Notes: a model not told the origin generated them from the letters alone. Counted from the stretch's first letter, positions 1 through 8,751 are shown. The stretch is DNA of 64,000 nt from Salegentibacter agarivorans (GCF_900113135.1 NZ_FOOH01000021.1:1-64000), one strand, 5' to 3'. Program-made: numbers and translations.

Positions 1-286
1 TGAGCCACATAAAATGAATGTTCTCCTGAAGGGCCTGCTCAATTTTACGAGAGGAATACATATTGCGCAGGTAGGCATAGATGGTCACCTTGAGCAACAT
101 CCGGGGATGGTAACTGGAAGTACCTCCTCCTTTATAACTTCGCTCCAGGTCAGCGATGTCGATTTGATCAATAATCGTATTGACGATCCTAACGGGATGA
201 TGGGCAGGGACCAGATCATCATAACTGGGAGGCAAAAGACTTAACTGCGACTGGTCATAGGTCTTAAATACTGCTTTGGCTTTCAT
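1..286 (-). CDS. IS1182-type transposase, N-terminal part (cut by window edge)
   Basis: Reading the minus strand from the ATG at 286 gives an open frame of 95 codons that continues off the left edge. It begins MKAKAVFKTYDQSQ and contains LLPPSYDDLVPAHHPVR and a YHPRMLLKVTIYAYLRN stretch. These match the N-terminal DUF772-like domain of IS1182/IS5-group DDE transposases, which precedes the catalytic domain. The catalytic residues lie outside the window, so whether the element is intact cannot be judged. A plus-strand ORF over the same bases is a shadow. The family call rests on remembered family sequence. Confidence 0.8.
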   Translation of the reverse strand, partial: MKAKAVFKTYDQSQLSLLPPSYDDLVPAHHPVRIVNTIIDQIDIADLERSYKGGGTSSYHPRMLLKVTIYAYLRNMYSSRKIEQALQENIHFMWL

Positions 287-319
287 TACATCAAAATACT
301 AAAAACCAGAAAATAATAC

Positions 320-358
320 AACAAACAAGGCTGCCTTTTCAGACAGCCTCTTTGTTTT
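320..358. terminator. Bidirectional hairpin terminator between VWA gene and transposase
   Basis: AAGGCTG and CAGCCT arms, extended outward by ACAAAC/GTTTGT pairing, form a strong stem around a TTTTCAGA-type loop. It lies just past the 3' end of the minus-strand VWA gene and upstream of the transposase start, so it may end VWA transcription, insulate the IS, or be part of the IS end. T-rich tails exist on both strands. Confidence 0.6.
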
Positions 359-384
359 TAAAGGTGGTTAGAAAGACCTGTTTA

Positions 385-2163
385 TTAATTTACTTCACTT
401 TTTACAAGTCTTATAAATTCCGCTCTGTAACCTTCCTTATCCTCTCCACGACCTTTTTCGGCAAGATCTAATATGAATCCAGTATTATGATTTTTCACAA
501 ATTCTGAATCGGTTAATTTCATTCCATAAAGAGCTACAGCAGCAGCAAACTTAAAATCGGTGCTGGCTTCTTCAAAATCCTTTTCAGTATCTGCTACCGT
601 CTTGGTAATGAGCTTGCTTTTTGCACCCTCTGGATCCTTATACCTAAATTTTACCGTAAATAACTCACCGCTATTATTTTTTAATTCGGTGTTAGTATAC
701 TTCAGTGAGTCTATTTCTTTTAAATACTCACTTTCAACTCCTACAGGAATTAGCTCATAAAGAGCTGTAACGGTGTGGCCACTTCCAAGTTCCCCGGCAT
801 CCTTTTCATCATCATTAAAATCTTCTGCATTCAATAATCGATTTTCATAACCAATTAATCGGTAGGCCTGGATTTTTGCGGGATTGAATTCTACCTGTAT
901 TTTTACATCTTTGGCAATGGTGTGAAGTGTTCCTCCAAACTCAGTTCCCAGAACTCGTCTGGATTCCTGCATGCTATCTATATAAGCGTGGTTGCCATTC
1001 CCGGCCTGGGCAAGGCTTTCCAGTTTTGAGTCCTTGTAATTTCCCATTCCAAAACCTAAAGCGGTTAGAAATACACCACTTTCCCTTTTTTCTTCAATTA
1101 ATTGCTTCATTGCGCTATCACTGCTGCTGCCAATATTAAAATCACCATCTGTTGCGAGAATCACCCTGTTGTTTCCCCCTTCAATAAAGTTCTCTTTTGC
1201 AATTTTATAAGCTAATTCTATGCCCTCACCTCCGGCTGTGGAGCCCCCTGCATTTAGGTTATTAATCGCTTCCAGGATCTTTATTTTTTCACTGCCGGGT
1301 GTGGATTCTAAAACAACCCCTGCAGCGCCCGCGTAAACCACTATGGCTACCCGATCTTCTTCCCGTAACTGGTTCACCAGGATTTTAAAAGAAGATTTTA
1401 GTAAGGGTAATTTGTTAGGGGAATTCATAGAACCTGAAACATCTAATAGGAATGTAAGATTGGATGCCGGGATATCCTCAGTAGGAATGTTTTTACCCTG
1501 TACGGCTATTTTCGCGATTTTTGTTTGTTGGTTCCAGGGAGATTTTGCTACCTCTGTATGTATGGCAAAGGGATGTTCATCTTTAGGCCCGGCATAATTG
1601 TAGTTGAAATAATTTATCATTTCCTCTATTTTAACGGCGCCTTTGGGTATCTCCTGCCCATTGTTGATCATCCTCCTAATATTGCTGTAAGAAGCACGGT
1701 CTACATCTATAGAAAAGGTAGAAAGTGGTGCGGTCTTAACACTCTTGAAGATATTCTCGTTTTTTTCTTTATAAGCTTCTGTGTTAGTTCTATTGTTATA
1801 GCCATAGCCAGTCTGTAAACTTGAAGTTCCTCGAATTCTTATCGTTTCTGAAACCGCTACTACTTCTTCGTTCAAAGAAACATTGTCAGGCTCTAAAGAG
1901 GCATTAATCACCTTTTTATCTTTAACCTTAACCTCTTTGGTTTTATAACCAATAAAGCTGAAGGTAAGAAGATCTCCTTTTTTAGCTTTAATGCTGTATT
2001 TTCCGTCGAAATCGGTTTGTGTCCCGGAATTTGTGCTCTTATTAAGAATGTTAACGCCGGGAAGTGGTGTTGAATTTTCATTACTTACCGTTCCGGTTAT
2101 TGTCTGTGCCGAAATCGAGTTGCAGAGAAATAGGCTTAAAATAAATAGTAAATTATACTTCAT
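385..2163 (-). CDS. Secreted von Willebrand factor A protein with carboxypeptidase-regulatory-like N-domain
   Basis: This 592-residue protein has a signal peptide ending NSISAQ. A CarboxypepD_reg-like beta-sandwich follows at about 21-100 (TGTVSNENSTPLPGVNI). Next come a VWA-associated N-terminal region (about 135-220) and a VWA domain whose metal-ion-dependent adhesion site is visible as DVSGSM (D241, S243, S245). A C-terminal YfbK-like DUF3520 region starts near residue 405. Related proteins are widespread in Bacteroidota and are thought to act in the periplasm or at the cell surface through metal-dependent protein contacts; the substrate is unknown. It lies 36 bp downstream of a TonB-like gene on the same strand, so the two are probably one operon. 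Length and domain order look complete. Confidence 0.85.
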   Translation of the reverse strand: MKYNLLFILSLFLCNSISAQTITGTVSNENSTPLPGVNILNKSTNSGTQTDFDGKYSIKAKKGDLLTFSFIGYKTKEVKVKDKKVINASLEPDNVSLNEEVVAVSETIRIRGTSSLQTGYGYNNRTNTEAYKEKNENIFKSVKTAPLSTFSIDVDRASYSNIRRMINNGQEIPKGAVKIEEMINYFNYNYAGPKDEHPFAIHTEVAKSPWNQQTKIAKIAVQGKNIPTEDIPASNLTFLLDVSGSMNSPNKLPLLKSSFKILVNQLREEDRVAIVVYAGAAGVVLESTPGSEKIKILEAINNLNAGGSTAGGEGIELAYKIAKENFIEGGNNRVILATDGDFNIGSSSDSAMKQLIEEKRESGVFLTALGFGMGNYKDSKLESLAQAGNGNHAYIDSMQESRRVLGTEFGGTLHTIAKDVKIQVEFNPAKIQAYRLIGYENRLLNAEDFNDDEKDAGELGSGHTVTALYELIPVGVESEYLKEIDSLKYTNTELKNNSGELFTVKFRYKDPEGAKSKLITKTVADTEKDFEEASTDFKFAAAVALYGMKLTDSEFVKNHNTGFILDLAEKGRGEDKEGYRAEFIRLVKSEVN

Positions 2164-2199
2164 GAATTGAATTTTTTAGGTATTGTAGAAAGTTGATTT

Positions 2200-2916
2200 T
2201 TATTCCTGAACCTGGAAAATTATGGGTAAGGCATAATTTACATTAACAGGCTTTCCGCGTTGTTTGCCTGGTTGCATTTTTGGTAGGGCTTCAATTAGCT
2301 TTTTGGCTTCTTCTTCCAGTTTTGGATGTGGCGCTCGTGCCTGTATATTTACGATATCTCCTTCAGTATTTATTTGAAAAAGAATATTGATACGATTTAC
2401 TCCTGAAAGACCTAATTCACCACCCAGATCCTTATTGAAATTCTTATTTACATAAGTGGTTATTTTTTCACTCATGCAGTTCTTTCTTGCTGTATTATCT
2501 TCTAATGCTTCACAACCCGGAAATATTGGTACATCTTCAATTAATGTAAAAGGAACAGTTTCTACTTCTTCATCGGGTTTATGATCAATTATTTCCTCCG
2601 GTTCTACAATGTCGTCAAGATTTGCTTCGGTAGACTCAATTTCGTCTTCTTTGGCTTCGGGGTCATCTTTAATGACCTCTATTTCATCTGGAATTACCGG
2701 AGCTTTTGGTGGCGGAGTGTTTGCTAACTCGGTAATGGGGATAACTTCTTCTTCAAGATCATTTAAATAGACCTGCTCTTTTGTAAATTCATCCTTGACG
2801 TAGGTTTTCCATTCTATTAATAATAAGCTGGCCAGTAAGGCTACAATAAGTCCGAATGATAAAAACAGGTTTGATTTTTTCCGAAGATCGGCTTTGGCAT
2901 TTTTCTTAGGTTTCAT
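2200..2916 (-). CDS. TonB-family energy transducer
   Basis: A 238-residue protein with a basic N-terminus and one membrane anchor at about 17-36. A Pro/Glu-rich periplasmic spacer follows at about 45-125 (including TPPPKAPVIPDEIE), then a C-terminal TonB domain at about 130-238 that ends VNYALPIIFQVQE. The VPIFPGCE motif before the TonB domain is typical of Bacteroidota TonB paralogues. Such proteins couple the ExbBD proton-motive complex to outer-membrane receptors. No exbB/exbD lies nearby. The downstream partner is the VWA protein, so a role beyond nutrient uptake is possible but unproven. Confidence 0.85.
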   Translation of the reverse strand: MKPKKNAKADLRKKSNLFLSFGLIVALLASLLLIEWKTYVKDEFTKEQVYLNDLEEEVIPITELANTPPPKAPVIPDEIEVIKDDPEAKEDEIESTEANLDDIVEPEEIIDHKPDEEVETVPFTLIEDVPIFPGCEALEDNTARKNCMSEKITTYVNKNFNKDLGGELGLSGVNRINILFQINTEGDIVNIQARAPHPKLEEEAKKLIEALPKMQPGKQRGKPVNVNYALPIIFQVQE

Positions 2917-3123
2917 AATAAATTGGATTAATAGTTAGTAAATAAATGATAAGAAACTTAATAGAATGGTTGGTATTTTAAATAACCATCAATTAAAATG
3001 CCAAAAAACTAAAAAATATGATTTCAGTTAATATTGAAAAACTGGATATTCAATTCTAAACTTAGAAGTACAATGCTGCTACAATTTTATAGAAAATCCT
3101 ATCTTTACTAAAAATTTACTCCT

Positions 3124-3561
3124 ATGTATCCAACTGTACAATTCATTCATTCTTATTGGGCTTATTTAGTATTAATAGTTTTATTTGTAGCCTCTATAAA
3201 TGCAATTATTGGTTATGCTTCTAATAAAGAGTATGGAGCAACTAATTTTAGGATTGCACTTTTCACACTTATCACTTCACATATTCAGCTTTTAATAGGA
3301 ATAGTTTTATACTTTGTTTCTCCTTATTTTTCAGTACTTCTGGAAGAAGGAATGGGTACGGTAATGCCAGATCCTACTTTGAGACTTTACATTCTGGAAC
3401 ATCCATTAATGATGATTATTGCGGTAACTTTAATTACCATTGGATATTCAAAACACAAGAGTAAACTTACTTCAAAGCCTAAGTTTAAAATCCTTGCTAT
3501 ATTTTATACCTTAGGATTGTTGGTAATGTTATCCCGTATTCCCTGGAACGCCTGGTTTTAA
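3124..3561 (+). CDS. Four-helix integral membrane protein, possibly heme-binding
   Basis: A 145-residue protein with four predicted membrane helices (about 10-30, 42-66, 88-110, 122-140). Histidines lie within or near helices (FIHSYW, TSHIQLL, EHPLMM), which is compatible with heme coordination. Similar flavobacterial proteins are often labelled cytochrome b without experimental support. It stands alone, with its own upstream AT-rich region carrying TATCTTTA about 20 bp before the ATG, a near match to the -7 element. I recognise the family but not a function. Confidence 0.6.
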   Translation: MYPTVQFIHSYWAYLVLIVLFVASINAIIGYASNKEYGATNFRIALFTLITSHIQLLIGIVLYFVSPYFSVLLEEGMGTVMPDPTLRLYILEHPLMMIIAVTLITIGYSKHKSKLTSKPKFKILAIFYTLGLLVMLSRIPWNAWF

Positions 3562-3633
3562 AACTGTATAATTAAATTATTTCTAAGGTTTTACTTTCAT
3601 CCAATCATCGAGATTTAAAGGCTACGAGGTAAT

Positions 3634-4110
3634 TTATTTATTGTCTCGGCTTGGATTTGAAGAGACTTCTTTAAGCAGGTAAATATAAACCGGAAAATGG
3701 TCACTGTAACCGCCCTGATAACCTGAATAGCCGTAACTCCTAAAAGGATAACCTTTATATTGACCTTTCTCAGTAATGAGTTGTTTTTTATTAAAGATAC
3801 CTGTTTTATAAAACTGAAATGTAGAATAATTTCTCCCGGTTAAACCGCCAGAAACAAGAATCTGATCAAATAAATTCCAGCCATCCCGGTAAGCAAGGGT
3901 GCCCATTCCTTTCTTTAGCATTTTTTCCATAGGGTTATATAATTGATGTGGGTTTACTTCATTTTGAGTAGCTACAGTTTTTAATACTTCCTTGAAACTT
4001 TTATTGGTGGGATCATCGTTAAAATCGCCCATACTTATAATCTTAGCCAAAGGTTCTTTCTTAAATATGGAATCAAGAATAATTTTATGGTATAGATCCA
4101 GTAAAATCAA
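3634..4110 (-). pseudogene. Endonuclease/exonuclease/phosphatase family protein, C-terminal fragment
   Basis: The 158 residues contain the second half of an EEP-fold hydrolase: IISMGDFNDDPTN (metal-site Asp/Asn), then a DQILVSGGL segment and a terminal GGYSDHFPVYI with the catalytic SDH motif. The family is normally about 330-370 residues, so the N-terminal half with the first catalytic Glu is missing. The open frame starts exactly where sequence on the other strand becomes receptor coding. In related genomes this gene normally lies downstream of a TonB receptor and a DUF5689 gene. Here it is inverted and truncated, so it is almost surely inactive. Confidence 0.8.
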
Positions 4111-4882
4111 AGCCAGGCTTTCTGCTTATTACACGCAAATTAAAGATGCTACTGAAATTTCATTTTATTATGCCGATGGACTTTCAGGATTGGGTAGAAA
4201 TAGCACTACAGCATTCGTGCAAGAGGTTTTAAGCGGAATTGATAAACAACATTTAGGTTTGGAAATGGGAGTTGAGGCCCAATTAACTTCAGCCATAAAA
4301 TTAAAAGCTGCGGCGGCATTGGGACAATTTGTTTATAGCAATAATCCTGAACTCTATTTAACTTCAGACGATTTTAATGATATGGTAGATTACGGGACTT
4401 CTTATTTAAAAAATTACAGGATAGCCGGCGGCCCGCAGAGAGCCGCGCAAATTGGATTTGAATATCGTGACCCCGATTATTGGTGGTTTGGAACTACAAT
4501 AAATTTTTTCTCCCAGGCTTTTCTGGATGTAAGTCCGTTAACTAGAACTGCGAATTTCCTGAATGATAGCGATGGTCTACCCATTTTGAATTACGATGAA
4601 AATGTTGCCGAGAAACTGCTAAAACAAGAACAATTTAAAGATTATATGCTTGTAAATGCCATAGGTGGCAAATCCTGTTTGGTAAAAGGAAAGTTTATCG
4701 GCTTCTTTGTGAGTCTCAATAATATTTTTGATAAGCTCTATAAAACCGGTGGCTTCGAGCAATCCCGAAATGCCAATTACCGCACTTTAAAACAAGACCG
4801 GGATAGGGAAAACCCCATTTTTGGACCTAAATACTATGGCACCGGTGCTTCCTATTTTGCTATGATTTATGTTAGATTTTAA
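4091..4882 (+). pseudogene. TonB-dependent receptor, C-terminal beta-barrel fragment
   Basis: From about 4091 the plus frame encodes the last ~263 residues of a flavobacterial TonB receptor of the type paired with DUF5689: KARLSAYYTQ, EISFYYADGLSG, a FVQEVLSGID segment, NNIFDKLY and a final aromatic MIYVRF. Full-length members are around 900 residues, with a carboxypeptidase-like domain, a plug and a 22-strand barrel. The plug and most of the barrel are absent. The open frame extends upstream to 3992 only because it reads antisense through the endonuclease fragment. It ends 10 bp before the DUF5689 start, the normal operon spacing. Confidence 0.8.
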
Positions 4883-4892
4883 AATTATAGTT

Positions 4893-6272
4893 ATGAAAAA
4901 TTTCAATTTAATTGTAACTGTTTTATTCGCTTTTTTAGCTACTTCTTGCGTGAAAACTGATGATTTTCAGCTGCCGGAATCCAAAAATAAAGAGATAAAT
5001 ATTGAAGGAAATATTACCGGAATTTCTGCAGTAAAAAGCAATTTTAATCCAGAAACCGAAGAAATCTATGTTTTTTCTGAAACCAATACGGTAATGGAAG
5101 CTTGTGTAGTTTCCAGTGATGAGGGTGGAAATTTTTATAAAGAACTGGTGTTGCAGGATAAACCTGAAAACCCAACTGCTGGCATATTACTTCTGGTAGA
5201 TGATAATTCGCTTTTTGAAACCTATAATTTTGGAAGGAAAATCTATGTAAAATTAGACGGTCTCGCTTTATGGTCTAACAATGGAGTGCATCAATTAGGA
5301 GTTCAAAATAGGGGAGACGTGGTGGCAATCCCACCTTCAAGGATAGACGATCATATTATTAGAACTATGGAAACTGCGGAAATTCTTCCACTACAACTTG
5401 AAATTTCAGAATTTAATGAAAGACACGAAAATTTATTTATTAAAGTTAAAAATGTCCAGTTCAATCTAAACCTACTAAGGGAACAGCATCATTATACTTT
5501 TGCAGGGGAAATAACCGATGAGTATGATGGTGAAAGGCAGCTGGAAAGTTGCCGTACCGGTGCCAGCGCGATGTTAAGCACCAGTACTTTCTCGGGTTTT
5601 AAATCCCTTTATTTGCCTGAAAATTCCGGAAGCGTAAAGGGGATTCTAACCCGTAATTTTTACGATGATTATTTTGTGATCGCGGTAAATTCACCCGATG
5701 ATTTTAATTTTGATGAAGATCGATGCGACCCCGAATTTCTTAAATGTGAGGGTGATAATATAAGGGGTGGTTCCCTCATTTTCGAAGAAAATTTCATTAA
5801 TATAGCAAGTCTTTCTGCATTAGAAAATAATGGATGGACTAACATAAATGTAAACGGCGGCAAAGCATTTGAACCGGGAACATTTGACGGGAATAGGTAT
5901 ATTCGGGTTTCAGCATATAATACCGAAGAAACCCCTATGGAAGTCTGGCTGGTGAGTCCGCCAATAGATTTGGATGAAGTTTCAGAAGCAAATTTATCTT
6001 TTGAGATTATGTCTTCTTATGATAATGCAACCATTCTAAGCGTGCTCGTTACAGAGGAATTTACCGGGAATGTCCTAACCACGAATTGGAGGCCGGTAGA
6101 TGCTGTAATTCCTATAGGCCCAACTAATCAATACGGAAAAAGATTTGTAAAAAGTGAAATAGATATTACCTGCTTAAAGGGAGATATCCATTTCGCCTTT
6201 AGATATTTAGGTGCTGCACCAGATAAAAGCACAACTTATCATATTGATAACATACGAATAAGCGGGAATTGA
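4893..6272 (+). CDS. DUF5689 lipoprotein with C-terminal choice-of-anchor-type domain
   Basis: I start at the ATG at 4893. It gives a classic lipoprotein signal (MKNFNLIVTVLF, lipobox ATSC, Cys about 19), whereas the in-frame ATG at 4869 lies inside the receptor's last codons. The mature 459-residue product has a DUF5689 region (about 30-260) and a C-terminal jelly-roll-like domain (about 275-459; LIFEENF, VWLVSPPIDL, YHIDNIRISGN) of the choice-of-anchor-J/cleaved-adhesin kind. In intact loci this lipoprotein pairs with the upstream TonB receptor and a downstream EEP hydrolase, probably for uptake or processing of a phosphorylated or nucleic substrate (inference). Here both partners are broken, so it may be a relic, or expressed only by read-through. 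Confidence 0.8.
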   Translation: MKNFNLIVTVLFAFLATSCVKTDDFQLPESKNKEINIEGNITGISAVKSNFNPETEEIYVFSETNTVMEACVVSSDEGGNFYKELVLQDKPENPTAGILLLVDDNSLFETYNFGRKIYVKLDGLALWSNNGVHQLGVQNRGDVVAIPPSRIDDHIIRTMETAEILPLQLEISEFNERHENLFIKVKNVQFNLNLLREQHHYTFAGEITDEYDGERQLESCRTGASAMLSTSTFSGFKSLYLPENSGSVKGILTRNFYDDYFVIAVNSPDDFNFDEDRCDPEFLKCEGDNIRGGSLIFEENFINIASLSALENNGWTNINVNGGKAFEPGTFDGNRYIRVSAYNTEETPMEVWLVSPPIDLDEVSEANLSFEIMSSYDNATILSVLVTEEFTGNVLTTNWRPVDAVIPIGPTNQYGKRFVKSEIDITCLKGDIHFAFRYLGAAPDKSTTYHIDNIRISGN

Positions 6273-6302
6273 GTAAATTGGGAGATTATTTAAACTCGGC
6301 GC

Positions 6303-6710
6303 ATGAAGCAAAAATTACTCTTTTTATTCTTGATAATTACATCTTTAAGCTCTGCTCAACATTCCCAGGATTTTGCCGGAAATTGGTTCTGGAAATCTCC
6401 AGACGGCCAGAATACCATGGAATTAGAACTGGAGTATGAAAGCCAGGGAAGTATTAAAGGTAATCATTGCGTGATCTTCTCACAGGGTGAAAATACCGAT
6501 TGTAAAAGAAAAAATGGAAATTCGTTTACAATCAATTTGGTTAAAATCGCTGAAGGTGTTTACGACGGAACTATAGAAAGTGCCGTAAGTTATACTTCAG
6601 GAAAAATACGTTTGCAATATATAGACAGTGAAAAAGCTATTCGTTTTTATCTAAAAGAAGTGCCTCCCGGAGAATTCTATATGCCCAAGGAGGCTTTTTT
6701 AGTTAGATAA
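6303..6710 (+). CDS. Small secreted hypothetical protein
   Basis: A 135-residue protein with a clean signal peptide (MKQKLLFLFLIITSLSSAQ). The mature part is a short beta-rich domain (FAGNWFWKSPDG at its start) that looks like a small lipocalin or DUF2147-type fold. Two cysteines (CVIF and DCKR) could form a disulfide. It starts 30 bp after the DUF5689 gene and may be co-transcribed. It converges with the next gene with only one base between the two stop codons. Function unknown. Confidence 0.65.
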   Translation: MKQKLLFLFLIITSLSSAQHSQDFAGNWFWKSPDGQNTMELELEYESQGSIKGNHCVIFSQGENTDCKRKNGNSFTINLVKIAEGVYDGTIESAVSYTSGKIRLQYIDSEKAIRFYLKEVPPGEFYMPKEAFLVR

Positions 6711-6711
6711 T

Positions 6712-7440
6712 TTATTTTTGATAAGCTTCGCTGTAAGGCGACCAGATTTCATAAATAGGATCTCCTTTAGAGCTTTTGCCTTTATGATGCCATTTGCCAT
6801 TTTTAACTTCATATTGAAACTCTAAACTTGCTCCTACACGGCTGGCATCTCGTGAAAAGAATTCAATATTTTCAGTATATTTTCCATTTTCTGCAGAATA
6901 AGTTCCTCCACCCGTTCCATTAAATTCTTTGGTAGCCGAATTAAAGGCGATCCATTGAAACCTTCCACCGCTTAAAATTTTTACCGTGCGCCTGTCACCT
7001 GGGGTCATCGTACTCATTTCCCCGTTTCTTTCACGGCCGGTAATTACCCAGTTTCCTGTTAAAGCATCTGATTTATCTGAAACACGTTCCCATATTTTAG
7101 TAGTATTTCCGTCAGAAATTTCCATCTTGTTTTCACCTTCCCAGGTAATATTATATTCCCGTTCAGTCCCAATGTTTTCGGCATCGTAGGTGTCAAAATC
7201 CCGGATTTCGGTAAGGGTTTCATCTTCCAGGCTAAGTTCGCCTCCCGCAGCGCCTAAAAATTCATTATTACTTAAATTTTTAGAACCCAGGGCAAAATAA
7301 CCGTCCTGAACTATTTTAATCACTTCACGATCGCTCACCGTTTCACCGTTTTTTTGAATTAGTTTCCAGGCGCCATCAAGCTCCTGAGCTCCCATTATTC
7401 CGAAGAAAAAAAGTAAGGGTAATAAGATTAATTTTTTCAT
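6712..7440 (-). CDS. Secreted protein with two lipocalin-like repeats
   Basis: A 242-residue protein with signal peptide MKKLILLPLLFFFGIMGAQ. Two halves look homologous. LDGAWKLIQ near 21 parallels LTGNWVITG near 128, and FLGAAGGELSLEDE parallels FNGTGGGTYSAENG; each is followed by an ENIE/EIRDF strand. This suggests a tandem lipocalin-like duplication of about 105 residues each. Similar secreted proteins are common in flavobacteria, with no known ligand. It is monocistronic and convergent with the previous gene. Confidence 0.65.
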   Translation of the reverse strand: MKKLILLPLLFFFGIMGAQELDGAWKLIQKNGETVSDREVIKIVQDGYFALGSKNLSNNEFLGAAGGELSLEDETLTEIRDFDTYDAENIGTEREYNITWEGENKMEISDGNTTKIWERVSDKSDALTGNWVITGRERNGEMSTMTPGDRRTVKILSGGRFQWIAFNSATKEFNGTGGGTYSAENGKYTENIEFFSRDASRVGASLEFQYEVKNGKWHHKGKSSKGDPIYEIWSPYSEAYQK

Positions 7441-7482
7441 TGTAGTAAATTATTGGTATACCCTAATTTACTGAAAATACCA

Positions 7483-7509
7483 ATAAAAAGCCCCGAAATT
7501 TTCGGGGCT
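7483..7509 (-). terminator. Rho-independent terminator of hflX
   Basis: On the minus strand AGCCCCGAAA pairs with TTTCGGGGCT around a minimal loop, followed by TTTTTATTGG. It begins 9 bases past the hflX stop. Confidence 0.85.
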
Positions 7510-7517
7510 GTATACTT

Positions 7518-8738
7518 TTATTTTTCTTCTCCGTATTTATCATATTCCGGATATAGGAAGTTGTTATAGGGAAAACGGGTAATATGAATTTTACGAACAG
7601 CTTCATAAACTTTTCTGCGGAAATCTTCCATATTCTCTTTATTCAAAGCAGATATGAACAGAACGTTATCTCCCATTTTATTCATCCAGGTTTGCTTCCA
7701 TTCTTTCAACGTATAATGCGCTTTTGTCCTTTCGGTCATTAAATCATCATCTTCAATTTCTTCAGCTTCATATTGATCAATTTTATTAAAAACCATAATC
7801 GTTGGTTTGTCATTACTCTTAATCTCACTCATAATCTGGTTAACCGATTCTATGTGATCTTCAAAGTTAGGGTGAGAAATATCTACCACGTGAAGTAATA
7901 AATCGGCTTCTCTAACTTCATCTAAGGTAGATTTAAAAGACTCTACTAGTTGTGTAGGCAACTTCCTTATAAATCCTACCGTATCGGTTAAAAGGAAGGG
8001 TAAATTTCGAATTACCACTTTTCTTACCGTAGTATCCAAGGTTGCGAAAAGTTTATTTTCGGCAAAAACCTCACTTTTACTAATGGTATTCATTAAAGTA
8101 GATTTCCCAACATTGGTGTAACCTACCAGTGCAACCCTTACCAACTGCCCGCGGTTACCACGCTGCACCTCCATTTGTTTGTCTATGGTTTCAAGTTTTT
8201 TCTTTAATAGGGAAATTTTGTCTCTAACAATCCTACGGTCAGTTTCAATTTCTGTTTCCCCTGGCCCACGCATTCCAATACCACCACGCTGGCGTTCAAG
8301 GTGAGTCCACATTCCCGCAAGTCTCGGTAATAAATATTCATATTGGGCAAGTTCTACCTGCGTTCTCGCGTAACTGGTTTGTGCGCGTTGAGCAAAAATA
8401 TCGAGGATAAGTGTAGTTCTATCTAAAACTTTACATTTCAGGATTTTCTCAATATTTTTCTGTTGAGCAGGAGAAAGTTCATCATCAAAAATAGCGGTGC
8501 CTACGTCATTTTCATCTACGAACTGTTTAAGCTCGTTCATCTTCCCTGTCCCTATAAAAGTTTTTGGATTGGGTTTATCCATATTCTGGCTAAAACGCTT
8601 TATCACTTCCCCGCCTGCGGTATAGGTAAGGAATTCTAATTCGTCCAGGTATTCTTCTAATTTATCATGCCCCTGCTCTTTGGTTACAATACCAATTAGA
8701 ACAGCTTTCTCGTGGGTTAGGTCGGTTTTTTCAATCAT
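7518..8738 (-). CDS. hflX: Ribosome-associated GTPase HflX
   Basis: HflX binds the 50S subunit and splits or rescues stalled ribosomes in many bacteria. The 406-residue product has the N-terminal HflX domain (FIGTGKMNELKQFV; RTTLILDIFAQRA), a coiled-coil linker with the family signature ERQRGGIGMRGPGETEIE, and a GTPase domain with G1 GYTNVGKST (about residues 206-214), G3 DTVGF and G4 NKID. I chose the ATG at 8738 rather than 8756: a TAACTTTG -7 promoter element sits between the two, and family members begin near MIEK. A strong terminator follows, so it is probably monocistronic. Confidence 0.95.
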   Translation of the reverse strand: MIEKTDLTHEKAVLIGIVTKEQGHDKLEEYLDELEFLTYTAGGEVIKRFSQNMDKPNPKTFIGTGKMNELKQFVDENDVGTAIFDDELSPAQQKNIEKILKCKVLDRTTLILDIFAQRAQTSYARTQVELAQYEYLLPRLAGMWTHLERQRGGIGMRGPGETEIETDRRIVRDKISLLKKKLETIDKQMEVQRGNRGQLVRVALVGYTNVGKSTLMNTISKSEVFAENKLFATLDTTVRKVVIRNLPFLLTDTVGFIRKLPTQLVESFKSTLDEVREADLLLHVVDISHPNFEDHIESVNQIMSEIKSNDKPTIMVFNKIDQYEAEEIEDDDLMTERTKAHYTLKEWKQTWMNKMGDNVLFISALNKENMEDFRRKVYEAVRKIHITRFPYNNFLYPEYDKYGEEK

Positions 8739-8743
8739 AAATA

Positions 8744-8751
8744 CAAAGTTA
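8744..8751 (-). promoter_or_regulatory. -7 promoter element of hflX (TAACTTTG)
   Basis: Minus-strand TAACTTTG is a perfect TAnnTTTG match and ends 5 nt before the ATG at 8738. No convincing TTG lies at the expected -33 distance. If used, transcription would start at or next to the start codon, giving a leaderless mRNA. Confidence 0.55.

Noticed and set aside
3992-4090. N-terminal 33 codons of the plus-strand frame that continues into the receptor fragment
   Set aside because: These codons read antisense through the endonuclease fragment; there is no receptor homology before about 4091.
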